In this document: positions 1 through 8,719 of the stretch, one piece after another
Layout of the letters: the number at the start of each line of letters is the position of its first letter
How positions within the stretch are numbered: the stretch's first letter is position 1
NCBI GenBank assembly: GCA_902788705.1
Contig: CADALE010000014.1
Location: 1-64,000, forward strand
DNA length: 64,000 nt
Source: an uncultured Coriobacteriaceae bacterium
GTDB taxonomy: Bacteria > Actinomycetota > Coriobacteriia > Coriobacteriales > Atopobiaceae
Direction: 5' to 3'
Notes under the pieces: generated by a model
What the model saw: only the letters and a program-made list of their open reading frames with translations
Told to the model about the DNA's origin: nothing
Database searches by the model: none
Made by a program: the position numbers and the translations under genes

Positions 1-3
1 CTC

Positions 4-1118
4 TTACGCATCGAGAAGCGCCTCCACTCCAGGAAGGGCCTTGCCCTCGACGAGCTCCATGGAAGCGCCACCACCGGTGGAGATCCAGCTCATCTTGTCG
101 GCCAGGCCAAACTTGTTGATGGCCGCGACGGAGTCGCCGCCGCCGATGATGGACGTGCAGTCAGAGTCGGCGATCGCGCGGGCGACGGCCTCGGTGCCCT
201 TGGCGAACTGGTCCATCTCGAAGACGCCCATGGGGCCGTTCCAGAAGACCGTGGCGGCCTTCTTGACGGCGTCGCAGTACAGCTCGACCGTCTTGGGGCC
301 GATGTCCATGCCCATGCGGTCGGCAGGGATCTTGTCGGAGTCGCAGACCTCGCCCACGGCGTCCTCGCCGAAGTGGTCGGCCACGACGTTATCGATGGGA
401 AGCAGGATCTGGCAGCCCTTGGCCTCGGCCTTCTTCAGCATCTCGCCGGCGCGCTCGACCCAGTCGGGCTCCTGCAGGGAGGTGCCGACCTCGTAGCCCT
501 TGGCCAGGAAGAAGGTGTAGGCCATGCCGCCACCGATGATGAGGGTGTCGGCGGAGTCGATCAGGTGGTCAAGCACGCCGATCTTGGAGGACACCTTGGA
601 GCCACCCACGACGGCCACGAACGGACGCTCGGGCTCGGCGAAGATGCTGGTGAGGGTGTCGACCTCCTTCTCCAGCAGGAAGCCCGCGACGGCCGGGATG
701 TACGCGGCCGGGCCCACCACGGAGCCCTGGGCGCGGTGCGCGGTGCCGAAGGGAAGCGGACGTTCTCCAGAACCAGGATGTCGCCAGGCTTGACGGCGGC
801 GCAGGCGGCAGCGGCCTTCTCACCGTAGGTGTCGTCACAGAACTGGACGTCATAGCCGGTGAGCTCGGCAAGCTTGTCGGCAGCCGGCTTGAGGGTGAGC
901 GCGGGCTCGGGGCCATCGCCCTTGGGGCGGCCGAGGTGGCTCATGAGGATGATGCCAGCACCCTGCTCCTTGAGGTACTGGATGGTGGGGATGGCGGCGC
1001 GGATGCGGGTGTCGTCGGTCACGACGCCGTCCTTCAGGGGCACGTTGAAGTCAACGCGCATGATGACCTTCTTGCCCGCGACGTCGATGTCACGGACGGT
1101 CTTCTTGGTAAAGGCCAT
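4..1118 (-). pseudogene. pgk: phosphoglycerate kinase, interrupted by a deletion with frameshift
   Basis: Phosphoglycerate kinase converts 1,3-bisphosphoglycerate and ADP to 3-phosphoglycerate and ATP in glycolysis. The 5' part (1118 down to about 755) reads [18 protein letters not shown] through the PGK motifs [15 protein letters not shown] and LENVRF. The family then continues for about 26 residues ending in VNDA, but here the frame breaks at about 748-756. Reading resumes in another frame with [25 protein letters not shown] and GGGDS, and ends in TAA at 4-6. The loss is about 75 bp and not a multiple of three. The start ATG at 1118 has a GAGGAG site. It lies downstream of gap, as in many bacteria. 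An assembly error is a serious alternative, since pgk is normally essential. Confidence 0.9.
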
Positions 1119-1177
1119 GTTGCTCCTCTCATGTTGCTTCGAAGGCGCAGGCGCTTTGCGGCCTAGCACCAAACTTG

Positions 1178-1220
1178 AAAGGGGCGCGGCCCCAGGCCTT
1201 GCGACCAGCGACCGCGCCCC
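1178..1220 (-). terminator. GC-rich hairpin between gap and pgk
   Basis: On the minus strand a 9-bp perfect stem (arms 1212-1220 and 1181-1189, GGGGCGCGG pairing with CCGCGCCCC) is followed by TTTCAAGTTT. It sits just after gap and before pgk, so it could partly terminate or stabilise the gap transcript. The U-tract is imperfect. Confidence 0.45.
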
Positions 1221-1246
1221 CTCTACACCACTGGATGCCTAAGGCA

Positions 1247-2194
1247 CTAGGCGACGAACTTCTCGAAGTACTTGATGGTGCGGACCATCTGGGAGGTGTA
1301 GGAGTTCTCGTTGTCGTACCAGGAGACGACCTGGACGAGGTACTTGCCATCATCCTCGTTGTACGCGAAGGTCTCGGGGATGGTCTCGGAGTAGGCCTTC
1401 ATGGCAGCGTTGATGCCCTCAACGGTGACGTCCTCGCCGGAGACGACGGCGTAGAGAATGGTGGTCGAGCCGGTCGGGGTCGGGACGCGCTGGGCGGAGC
1501 CATCAAGCTTGCCAGCGAGCTCGGGGAGGACCAGGCCGATGGCCTTGGCGGCACCGGTGGAGTTGGGGACGATGTTGACGGCGCCAGCGCGGGCACGACG
1601 GAGGTCGCCCTTGCGCTGCGGGCCATCGAGGATCATCTGGTCGCCGGTGTAAGCGTGGATGGTGGTCATGAGGCCCTTCTCGATGGGGGCATAGTCGTTC
1701 AGGCCCTTGGCCATCGGAGCGAGGCAGTTGGTGGTGCAGGAGGCCGCGGAGATGATGTTGTCATCGGCGGTCAGGATGTCGTGGTTCACGTTGAACACGA
1801 CGGTGGGCAGGTCGTTGCCCGCGGGAGCGGAGATGACGACCTTCTTGGCGCCGGCGTCGATGTGCGCCTGGGCCTTGGCCTTGGAGGTGTAGAAGCCGGT
1901 GCACTCGAGGACGACGTCAACGCCCAGCTCGCCCCAGGGCAGCTCAGCCGCGTTGGGCTTGGCGTAGATCGTGATCTCCTTGCCGTCGACGATGATGGAG
2001 CTCTCGCCAGCCTCGACCGTGTGCTCGCGAGCGTAGTTGCCCTGCGAGGAGTCATACTTCAGGAGGTGGGCAAGCATCTTCGGGGAGGTGAGGTCGTTGA
2101 TGGCGACGATCTCGGAGCCCTCGTGACCAAACATCTGGCGGAAAGCCAGACGGCCGATGCGACCAAAGCCGTTGATAGCAACCTTAACTGCCAT
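1247..2194 (-). CDS. gap: glyceraldehyde-3-phosphate dehydrogenase, type I, with a probable internal loss
   Basis: NAD-dependent GAPDH of glycolysis. The Rossmann start INGFGRIGR is at residues 7-15. The catalytic motif SCTTNC has its cysteine at residue 153, and the catalytic histidine is in [10 protein letters not shown] (H180). The C-terminal WYDNENSY is present. The protein is 315 aa, whereas the family is about 335. Between YNED (about 281) and [12 protein letters not shown], the segment that normally contains the VSxD...GxxxSxxDA stretch is absent, an apparent in-frame loss of about 24 residues. This segment belongs to the catalytic domain, so activity is doubtful if the loss is real. 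The ATG at 2194 follows AAAGGAG. It is downstream of whiA and upstream of pgk. Confidence 0.93.
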   Translation of the reverse strand: MAVKVAINGFGRIGRLAFRQMFGHEGSEIVAINDLTSPKMLAHLLKYDSSQGNYAREHTVEAGESSIIVDGKEITIYAKPNAAELPWGELGVDVVLECTGFYTSKAKAQAHIDAGAKKVVISAPAGNDLPTVVFNVNHDILTADDNIISAASCTTNCLAPMAKGLNDYAPIEKGLMTTIHAYTGDQMILDGPQRKGDLRRARAGAVNIVPNSTGAAKAIGLVLPELAGKLDGSAQRVPTPTGSTTILYAVVSGEDVTVEGINAAMKAYSETIPETFAYNEDDGKYLVQVVSWYDNENSYTSQMVRTIKYFEKFVA

Positions 2195-2350
2195 ACTTTC
2201 TCCTTTCGTGAGGCCGCCCATGGGCCGTTCCCATGAGCTAGCCAACAAACAAACCTATGTCAGTTTAACCCGAATCGCGCTTACAATCACGTCTCATCGC
2301 CCAATGGTCGATATTTACTTTTACGGGTGCGACACGTGCAGAGAATGTGG

Positions 2351-3337
2351 TCATGATGAGGAGGTCGCGTCCTTCGGCTCGGCGTCGCGCTCACCCAGGC
2401 CCCGCGCCTCGCGTTCGTCGGCCACAAGGGACTGAAGCCGCAGATATCGATGGTACATGGCCGACTTGGATGCCGGCGGGTCGCACAGCTGGCCCAGCTG
2501 GGCAAGCGACAGCTCGGGATGGGCCTTGCGCAGGACGCAGAACTCCAGGAGCGCCGGCGCAAGCTCGCGCAGGCCCACCAGACGCTCCGCCTCGTCCACC
2601 AGCTGCAGCTGGCCGCTTGCCGCGTCGGTGGTGCGTCTGAGGTTGGCCATGTCGGCGTTGGTCTGCCGGTTGGCGTTGTTCTTGTTGCGCTTCACCGTGC
2701 GCACCATGCCCACGGCCGTGGCTGACCTCGTGGCCCCCATGGCGCCCAGAAGCGCCATCACGCCGTCGTAGCTTTTGAGGTAGATGGCGTAGGCACCGCG
2801 ACGGTGGTTGATGCGCGCCTGTATGCCCAGGCTGGCAAGCACCTGCCGAAGCCCCATGGCGTAGCTCTCGCCGGTCACCGCCACCTCGACGTGGAAGTCG
2901 CCGCGAGGATCGGCCACGAAGCCACCAGCCATGAAGGCGCCGCGCACGAAGGCACGCCGACAGCAGGCCCTCTCAAGCAGCTGCATGGGCACGCCGCTGG
3001 CAAGGCCATGGCCCGTCACCAAGATGCCCAGCCGCGTGAGCGCCTCCTCCAGCCCCTGCTGCTCGGGCACCTCGATGAGGTAGTTGCGCACCTTGTGCAG
3101 CACCGAGTGGCGCACGGTGAGGCGCGTGTCAAGGTCGAAGAGCTGGTGCGTGAGCTTGATCATGGTGCGCGCCACGGCCCCCGTCTCGGTGGAGACGCGC
3201 AGCGAGTAGCGCCCGGCACCATAGAACGAGAGGGTGCCGCAGACGCGCATGATGGCCGAGAGCTGTGCGTAGCGACAGGTGGGGCACTCCCCCTCCAGGC
3301 GTGAGAGCTCGTCTTTGACCTGGGCCGTAAACGACAT
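2351..3337 (-). CDS. whiA: DNA-binding regulator WhiA
   Basis: WhiA is an actinobacterial and firmicute DNA-binding protein with an N-terminal LAGLIDADG-like fold and a C-terminal helix-turn-helix. It is linked to cell division and sporulation genes in other taxa. This 328-aa protein starts SFTAQVKDELSRL, has the RGAFMAGGFV segment in its middle and the conserved HTH LSLAQLGQLCDPPASKS near residues 275-295, so it looks complete. The ATG at 3337 lies 7 bp after the rapZ stop, so the two are cotranscribed. The usual yvcK gene between rapZ and whiA is absent here. Confidence 0.95.
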   Translation of the reverse strand: MSFTAQVKDELSRLEGECPTCRYAQLSAIMRVCGTLSFYGAGRYSLRVSTETGAVARTMIKLTHQLFDLDTRLTVRHSVLHKVRNYLIEVPEQQGLEEALTRLGILVTGHGLASGVPMQLLERACCRRAFVRGAFMAGGFVADPRGDFHVEVAVTGESYAMGLRQVLASLGIQARINHRRGAYAIYLKSYDGVMALLGAMGATRSATAVGMVRTVKRNKNNANRQTNADMANLRRTTDAASGQLQLVDEAERLVGLRELAPALLEFCVLRKAHPELSLAQLGQLCDPPASKSAMYHRYLRLQSLVADEREARGLGERDAEPKDATSSS

Positions 3338-3344
3338 GGCGGGC

Positions 3345-4271
3345 CTAGGAGTGCCGCTCGGCGCGCGCGAGGTCGCGATGGCTCGTGGCCACGTGATAGC
3401 CCTCCTGCATGAGGTAGGACGCCGTCTCGTTGGCCAGCACCACCGATCGATGCTGGCCGCCCGAGCAGCCCACGCCGATGGAGAGGCGGCTCTTGCCCTC
3501 GGCCACGTACCCAGGCATCACGGTGTCCAGCAGCTTGTGCCACGTTCCCAGGAAGTCCTTGGTCTGGGGATGGTCAAGCACGAAGTCGCGCACGGGAGCG
3601 TCCTGGCCGGTGAGGTGGCGCATCTCGGGGTCCCAGTACGGGTTGGGCAGGAAGCGCACGTCGATGATGAGGTCGGCCTCCTCCGGCATGCCGTACTTGA
3701 AGCCGAACGAGAACACCCGCACCTCCATGAGCTGCTGGTCGGACAGCTGCGAGAAGGCCATGCGCAGGCGCGTGCGCAGGTCCTTGGAGGTAAGGTCGGT
3801 GGTGTCAATGACGAGGGTTGCCTTCTCGCGGATGTCGTGCAGCAGGGTGCGCTCGCGCCGCACCGCCTCCAGCGTGGACTCGCCCTCGAAGGCGATGGGA
3901 TGCGGGCGGCGTACGAGGGCATAGCGCCTGCGCAGGGTCTCGTCGGAGGCCTCGAGGAACACCACGCCGTAGGTGTACTCGTGGGCCTCAAGCTCCTTCA
4001 GGGCATCCTCTAGCTCGCCAAACAGGTGCCCCTGGGTGCGTAGGTCGCACACCACCGCCAGGTGGCGACCTACGCCCGTGTTCAGGCCGCTCATGCGCGC
4101 GACCGACAGGATCAGACTGGGCGGCAGGTTGTCGATGACGAAGTAGCCCAAGTCCTCGAAGGTGTGCATGGCCTCGGTGCGGCCAGCGCCGCTCATACCC
4201 GTGATGATCACCACGTCGGGCGTCTCGGGCACGCTGTCACGGACGGCGTTTGGGGATGCGCTCTCGGCCAT
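3345..4271 (-). CDS. rapZ: RapZ/YvcJ-family nucleotide-binding protein
   Basis: RapZ-family P-loop protein. In E. coli it is the RNA adaptor controlling GlmZ decay and sensing glucosamine-6-phosphate; in Gram-positives its role is less clear. The Walker A-like ITGMSGAGRT is near residues 22-31, with Arg in the usual Lys position, a variant I associate with actinobacterial members. DNLPP and the C-terminal GCSGGQHRSV are intact. The length of 308 aa is normal. The ATG at 4271 follows GGAGGT. It forms an operon with whiA, and its upstream neighbour nanE ends 51 bp away. Confidence 0.94.
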   Translation of the reverse strand: MAESASPNAVRDSVPETPDVVIITGMSGAGRTEAMHTFEDLGYFVIDNLPPSLILSVARMSGLNTGVGRHLAVVCDLRTQGHLFGELEDALKELEAHEYTYGVVFLEASDETLRRRYALVRRPHPIAFEGESTLEAVRRERTLLHDIREKATLVIDTTDLTSKDLRTRLRMAFSQLSDQQLMEVRVFSFGFKYGMPEEADLIIDVRFLPNPYWDPEMRHLTGQDAPVRDFVLDHPQTKDFLGTWHKLLDTVMPGYVAEGKSRLSIGVGCSGGQHRSVVLANETASYLMQEGYHVATSHRDLARAERHS

Positions 4272-4322
4272 CGGACCTCCTTGGGTATGCTCGGGCAGGC
4301 TGCCACGTCCCAATGATAGCGG

Positions 4323-5006
4323 CTAACCCTCGATTGCGGCGCAGAACCAGCTGGTGAGCGACGTGGGGTGCGTGATGGCCGTGCCCACGACCACCGCCCA
4401 CGCGCCGGCGTCGATGGCCGCCTTCGCGTCGGCCGGGGTGTGCACGTGCCCCTCGCAGATGATGGGCAGCCCCGGGAACTCGGAGGTGGCCTGCGCCAGC
4501 AGCGCGATGTCGGGGCCCTCGTCCAGCGTGGTCTGGATAGCGGGCTTGTTGTGCGACAGCGTGGTGGACACGAGGTCGCAGCCGCAGGCCACGGCGCCCC
4601 TGATGTCGTCGATGGTCATGCAGTCGGCCATGACCAGGGTCTCGGCGCGCTCGCGGATGGCGGCCACCGTCTCGGCGAAGGTGCGGCCGTCGGGACGCGG
4701 CCGGTCTGTCGCATCGAGGGCCACCACGTCGGCGCCGGCGTTCACCACCGCCAGGGCGTGGCGCAGCGTAGGCGTGATGTAAACGCCCTCGTGCCCCTCC
4801 TTCCACAGGCCGATGACCGGGATGTCCACCCTGCCCTTGATGGCCGAGATGTCGGAGAGCCCCTGGCAGCGGATGGCGGCAGCGCCACCCAGCTCGCAGG
4901 CACGCGCCATCTGCGCCATGGTCTCGGGGTTGCGGAGCGGCTCGCCGGGATAGGCCTGCACCGAGACCACCAGCTTGCCCTTGATCGACTCAATGATGGG
5001 GTTCAT
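4323..5006 (-). CDS. nanE: N-acetylmannosamine-6-phosphate 2-epimerase
   Basis: NanE converts ManNAc-6-phosphate to GlcNAc-6-phosphate, the third step of sialic acid breakdown. The 227-aa TIM barrel has the NanE signatures VSVQAYPGEPL, GGAAAIRCQG, IGLWKEG, DVVALDATDRPRP, MADCMT and ICEGHVHTP. The ATG at 5006 follows a GGGAGGGG site. It is the last gene of the sialic acid operon, 46 bp after the ROK kinase. Genes for the next steps (nagA, nagB) are not in this window. Confidence 0.93.
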   Translation of the reverse strand: MNPIIESIKGKLVVSVQAYPGEPLRNPETMAQMARACELGGAAAIRCQGLSDISAIKGRVDIPVIGLWKEGHEGVYITPTLRHALAVVNAGADVVALDATDRPRPDGRTFAETVAAIRERAETLVMADCMTIDDIRGAVACGCDLVSTTLSHNKPAIQTTLDEGPDIALLAQATSEFPGLPIICEGHVHTPADAKAAIDAGAWAVVVGTAITHPTSLTSWFCAAIEG

Positions 5007-5052
5007 CGGTCCCCTCCCTTCCCGTGCCTGCGCACGGAATCGTCCCTCGGAC

Positions 5053-6009
5053 CTAGCGCAGCTCGCGATAGGCCGATACCAGCAGGTTCTCCACGGCGCC
5101 GATGAGCGGCGCGTCGTCGCCGAGCGTGCCGTCGACAAGCGGCGTGTCGTGCACGGGCGGCATGGCCTGGCCAAGGAAGCCCTGGCCCAGGGCCTCGGAC
5201 CAGTCGGGGCCGCACTTCACCACCGAGCCCGACAGGATGATGGCAGCCGGGTCGAACATGTTGCACATCGAGCCCAGCACCTCGCCCAGGGCAAGGCCCG
5301 CACGGTGCTCGGCGGCCTTCGCGGCCTCGTCGCCCGCAGCGGCGCGGCGGTCGATCTCGGCACCATGCATGGGCGTGCCGTCAGGAAGGGTGGCGTCACC
5401 GCCCAGCCGCACGTATTCGGCGATGATGCCCGGGCCTGCCGCCACCGGCTCGAGGTGACCCGTGGCGCCGCAGCTGCACGGGACGCCCGCCGCGGCGATG
5501 CACGCCACGTGGCCGATGTGCCCCGCCTCGTTGTGGCTGCCCAGCATGATGGCCCCGTCCTCGACGTAGGCCCCGCCGATGCCCGTTCCCACGGCCACCA
5601 CCAACACGCTGGGAAGGCCCTTGCCCCCGCCCCAACGCGCCTCGCCCAGCGCATGGGCATGCACGTCGTTCAGCACGCGGCAGGGCAGTCCGCAGGCTGC
5701 GGTTACCTCGGAGCCAAGGCGGGTGCCGCCCCAGCCGGGCATGAGCTCGTTGGCAAAGGTGATGTCGCCCGTTGCGGGGTCAACCACGCCGGCCGACGAG
5801 ATGCCCACCCCAAGGGGAGGCTCGGACGAACGGTCGATAGCGGCGCGTACCTGCTCCAGCACCGTGGCCAGCACGCTCGCACCACCCCGCATCGCGTTGG
5901 TGGGCACCTTGGTCACGGCGCTCACCTGCGGGGTCTCGCCCTCGGCAATCCGCACAAGGCCACAGGCGATCTTGGTTCCGCCGATGTCTACGCCCACATA
6001 GGTTGCCAT
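5053..6009 (-). CDS. nanK: ROK-family sugar kinase, probable N-acetylmannosamine kinase
   Basis: ROK kinases phosphorylate sugars with ATP. Its place between nanA and nanE points to ManNAc kinase. Visible motifs are the ATP site GVDIGGTKIA (residues 5-14), GVGISSAGVVDP, LNDVHAHALGE and VGTGIGGAYV, followed by NEAGHIGH. The zinc motif reads CSCGATGHLE, with His where most ROK proteins have the third Cys (CxCGxxGCxE). The length of 318 aa is normal. A glucokinase or fructokinase role cannot be excluded from sequence alone. Confidence 0.88.
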   Translation of the reverse strand: MATYVGVDIGGTKIACGLVRIAEGETPQVSAVTKVPTNAMRGGASVLATVLEQVRAAIDRSSEPPLGVGISSAGVVDPATGDITFANELMPGWGGTRLGSEVTAACGLPCRVLNDVHAHALGEARWGGGKGLPSVLVVAVGTGIGGAYVEDGAIMLGSHNEAGHIGHVACIAAAGVPCSCGATGHLEPVAAGPGIIAEYVRLGGDATLPDGTPMHGAEIDRRAAAGDEAAKAAEHRAGLALGEVLGSMCNMFDPAAIILSGSVVKCGPDWSEALGQGFLGQAMPPVHDTPLVDGTLGDDAPLIGAVENLLVSAYRELR

Positions 6010-6069
6010 GGGCGCCTCCTCTCGCTTCGTGAGGGGCGCAGGACGTGCCTGCGCCCCGGCAATTGTTTG

Positions 6070-6990
6070 TTACAGCAGGCCGTTGGCACGCAGCACGGCG
6101 GCGACGGCCTCGACGTTGGCGCCTTCCATGGCCTTGACCGGTCGCGGCATGGTGTTGGAGTCAAAGATGCCCATCAGCATGAGGGCCGTCTTGAAGGCGC
6201 CCACACCACCGGCATACCCCACAAGTCCCGACGTCACGTCAAAGATGTGGCTGATGTCGTTAAGGCGGTCCTGCTCGGCCTTCGCCGTTGCCCAGTCGCC
6301 CGCCTGCGCGGCCTTCCACATGCGCACGTAGCCATGGGGCTCGACGTTGGCGAGGCCGGGCACCGAGCCGTCGGCACCGGAGAGGTACGCGCCGTCAACC
6401 ACGACCTCGTGGCCGGTCAGGATGGACATCGGATGGCCAAGCCTCTCGTTCTCCTGGCAGAGGTAGCGGAAGCTCACGTCGTCGCCCGACGAGTCCTTCA
6501 CACCCGCCAGCACGCCCTCGGCACCAAGCTTGGCCAGCAGCTTCCAGGGGAGCTTGGTGTGCACGCACACGGGGATGTCGTAGGCAAAGATGGGCAGCGA
6601 CAGGGCGTCGTGCAGGCAGCGGAAGTGCTCCTCGGCCTCGACGGCGCCGCCGATGGCATAGAAGGGCGCGGTGGCCACCAGGGCGTCGACGCCCAGCGCC
6701 TCGGCGCGCTTGCCCTGCTCGATGACGCGCTCGGTCTCGGTGTCGATGATGCCGGCCATCACGGGCACGCGGCCGTCCACGATGCGCACGGCCTCGCGCA
6801 GCACCTCGTCGCGGCGCGCGTCGGTGGAGAAGACAACCTCTCCCGACGAGCCCAGGAAGAAGAGGCCGTCAACCCCGGCGTCGATCATGTAGTTGATGAG
6901 CCGCTCGAAGGAGGGCACGTCAAGCTGGTGGTCGGCCGTGTCGGGCACCACGACGGGAGGCACGACGCCGGAGATTTTGAAGTCAGACAT
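6070..6990 (-). CDS. nanA: N-acetylneuraminate lyase
   Basis: A 306-aa class I aldolase of the DapA/NanA family, expected to cleave sialic acid to ManNAc and pyruvate. The Schiff-base lysine is K165 (GVKDSSGD) and the catalytic tyrosine is Y137 (AYDIP), both at the same positions as in E. coli NanA. The carboxylate-binding loop is GSSGE near residues 47-51. Neighbours nanK and nanE favour sialic acid lyase over dihydrodipicolinate synthase. The ATG at 6990 overlaps the stop of the upstream esterase by 8 bp, suggesting translational coupling. Confidence 0.9.
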   Translation of the reverse strand: MSDFKISGVVPPVVVPDTADHQLDVPSFERLINYMIDAGVDGLFFLGSSGEVVFSTDARRDEVLREAVRIVDGRVPVMAGIIDTETERVIEQGKRAEALGVDALVATAPFYAIGGAVEAEEHFRCLHDALSLPIFAYDIPVCVHTKLPWKLLAKLGAEGVLAGVKDSSGDDVSFRYLCQENERLGHPMSILTGHEVVVDGAYLSGADGSVPGLANVEPHGYVRMWKAAQAGDWATAKAEQDRLNDISHIFDVTSGLVGYAGGVGAFKTALMLMGIFDSNTMPRPVKAMEGANVEAVAAVLRANGLL

Positions 6991-8614
6991 GTTCAGGTCC
7001 TTTCCCCTGGCCATAGATGAAGGCCAGGAACTCGTTCTCGAACGCGTTCACGCGCTCGTGTGCGTACTTTGGATAGTGCAGCCACCTGAGACGGGGCATC
7101 AGCTGGGCAAGTTGTGCCTGCTCGGCAGGGCTGGCCACCTCGTCCATCAGGCAGGTGCCCAGCAGCGTGGGGCTCGCGACGCCACGCCCCTGCGCAAGCT
7201 GCAGGCCCAGCGGATAGGGGTTGAGCGCCGCAGCCTTCCACGTCCTGCGCGGCATCTGGGACGCCATGTCCAGCGCAAGCGCGCCGCCGTAGCCCTCGCC
7301 GAAGACGATGATGCGGGACCCGTCCAGCCTAGGGTCGTCAGCGATGGCCATAAAGGCGGCCAGTGCGTCGCCGCACGAGGACAAGAAGGAGCCTTGAGAA
7401 CCGTCGGCGTCTGGCCGGTTGGACAGCTGGGCCACGGCAAACCCCGCCCCCACATAGCGCGTGAGGTGGAACCATCCCCGCGGGGGCCTTCCCAGATCGT
7501 GGAACATGAGCACCACCGGATGGGGGCCCTTCGTGCTGGGGACCACCAGGCGAAGCTCGACCTCTCCCAGGGCAAGCGGTGGGGTGGCCCGGACCGTCTC
7601 GTAGGTGGCGTGGGGATTTCCCATATAGGGGGCCTCCCCCTCCCCCACGGCCGCCTCGCCAAAGAAGGCCAGGGTCTGGTCGTCGAAGTCCTGTATCTCC
7701 TCGTGGCCGAAGCCAGGGTACAGAAGCCGACGCTTCTCGCAGGCAAGATCGTTGTACACCGCGCACTGCGTCTCGGGCGGGCAGATCACGTCGTCAAGGC
7801 CCGTGCCAAACAGCACGGGACAGCGAACCAAGTGCGCGAAGTGGTTGGTCTCGATGTAGGCAAGCGTGCCGAACCACTCGTCCTCGCGGGTACCGTCGGG
7901 GTCGAACCAGCGCGCGTAGTAGCGGATGCCCTCGTAAGCCACCTCGTCGGCACCCAGCTCGTACACCTTCCTGAAGTCGGAGAGGAAGGGGTAAAGGATG
8001 GCGGCCCTGGCGATGAGGCCAGGGTTAAGTGCACAGCAGGCGATGCCCATGCCACCGCCCTGCGACCCGCCGTTCACGTACACGCGACCAAGGTCAAGGC
8101 TGCCCGCGGCCCCCAGCTCCTGCACGACGCGGCACAGGATGCGCAGGTCTTGGTACAGCCGGACGTAGTATAGGTTCTCGGGGCCGCCGTCGATGCCAGC
8201 CACGAGGTGTCCCGCCACCGTGGTGCCCATGAAGCCACCCACGTCCTGGCTCTTGCCTCCCTGGCCGGGGTTGTCAAGCGCAATGACGGCGCAGCCCATG
8301 CCCACGAACGATGCTTGCTCGAACCACGAGCGCGTGGCTCCTGGGTAGCCATGGAACTGCAGCACAACGGGAGGCGCCTCAACCTGGGCAGGACGCAGGT
8401 ACTTCGCGTACAGCAGCGCTCCTCCCATCCCGCGAAACCACAGGTCTAGGTACTCGCAGGCACCGTTGGGAGGCATCTCGGAGGGCTCGACGCGCCATTC
8501 AAGCGGCACGGCGTCCGCCTCTTTCATGCGGGCGTCCCAGAATTCGTCGAAGTCGTCAGGGAGCGGCGTGCGTCCCCGGTACGAGGACAGCGCCTCGATG
8601 TCGTCTGGCGTCAT
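6983..8614 (-). CDS. two-domain CE7-type acetyl esterase, candidate sialate O-acetylesterase
   Basis: A 543-aa alpha/beta hydrolase, much longer than the usual 320 aa of CE7 (acetyl xylan esterase/cephalosporin-C deacetylase) enzymes. The N-terminal half carries the CE7 triad: S184 in GGSQGG, D275 in GLDDVICPP and H304 in GFGHEE. NPGQGG replaces the usual RGQ motif. The C-terminal half (about 345-543) looks like a second copy: LMDEVASP parallels LDDVICPP and YPKYAHER parallels YPGFGHEE. Its nucleophile motif is GEGYGG, with Glu440 instead of Ser, so it is probably inactive. There is no signal peptide. In this operon it may deacetylate O-acetyl sialic acids (inference). The ATG at 8614 follows GGGAGG. 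Confidence 0.82.
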   Translation of the reverse strand: MTPDDIEALSSYRGRTPLPDDFDEFWDARMKEADAVPLEWRVEPSEMPPNGACEYLDLWFRGMGGALLYAKYLRPAQVEAPPVVLQFHGYPGATRSWFEQASFVGMGCAVIALDNPGQGGKSQDVGGFMGTTVAGHLVAGIDGGPENLYYVRLYQDLRILCRVVQELGAAGSLDLGRVYVNGGSQGGGMGIACCALNPGLIARAAILYPFLSDFRKVYELGADEVAYEGIRYYARWFDPDGTREDEWFGTLAYIETNHFAHLVRCPVLFGTGLDDVICPPETQCAVYNDLACEKRRLLYPGFGHEEIQDFDDQTLAFFGEAAVGEGEAPYMGNPHATYETVRATPPLALGEVELRLVVPSTKGPHPVVLMFHDLGRPPRGWFHLTRYVGAGFAVAQLSNRPDADGSQGSFLSSCGDALAAFMAIADDPRLDGSRIIVFGEGYGGALALDMASQMPRRTWKAAALNPYPLGLQLAQGRGVASPTLLGTCLMDEVASPAEQAQLAQLMPRLRWLHYPKYAHERVNAFENEFLAFIYGQGKGPEHV

Positions 8615-8637
8615 ACGGCCTCCCTTCGCAGCAACGC

Positions 8638-8672
8638 ATGGGGTGCCGAAAGAAGCCTTTCCGACACCCCAT
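8638..8672. repeat. imperfect inverted repeat between ABC-transporter ATPase gene and esterase
   Basis: Arms 8638-8651 (ATGGGGTGCCGAAA) and 8658-8672 pair almost fully around a 6-nt loop. One arm contains GTGTCGGAAA, resembling the TGTCGGAAG arm of the hairpin array at 19735. It may be an mRNA processing or stabilising structure. Confidence 0.5.
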
Positions 8673-8674
8673 CT

Positions 8675-8708
8675 GCGGATGCCGCAGGTACGCGCCTGCG
8701 GCATCCGC
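8675..8708. repeat. perfect 14-bp inverted repeat, intercistronic hairpin
   Basis: Arms 8675-8688 (GCGGATGCCGCAGG) and 8695-8708 are perfectly complementary with a 6-nt loop. It lies 11 bp downstream of the ABC ATPase stop. There is no U-tract, so it is more likely an mRNA stability element or weak pause than a full terminator within the sialic acid operon. Confidence 0.55.
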
Positions 8709-8719
8709 CTCGGATTTGG

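Noticed and set aside
745..760. Programmed frameshift in pgk
   Set aside because: The two frames do not abut in the family alignment: about 26 residues are missing, and no slippery sequence is seen.
4975..7020. Long plus-strand open frame of 681 codons
   Set aside because: It is antisense to nanE, nanK and nanA, has His/Gly/Arg-rich low-complexity protein, and no ribosome site. High GC leaves few stops in the opposite frame.
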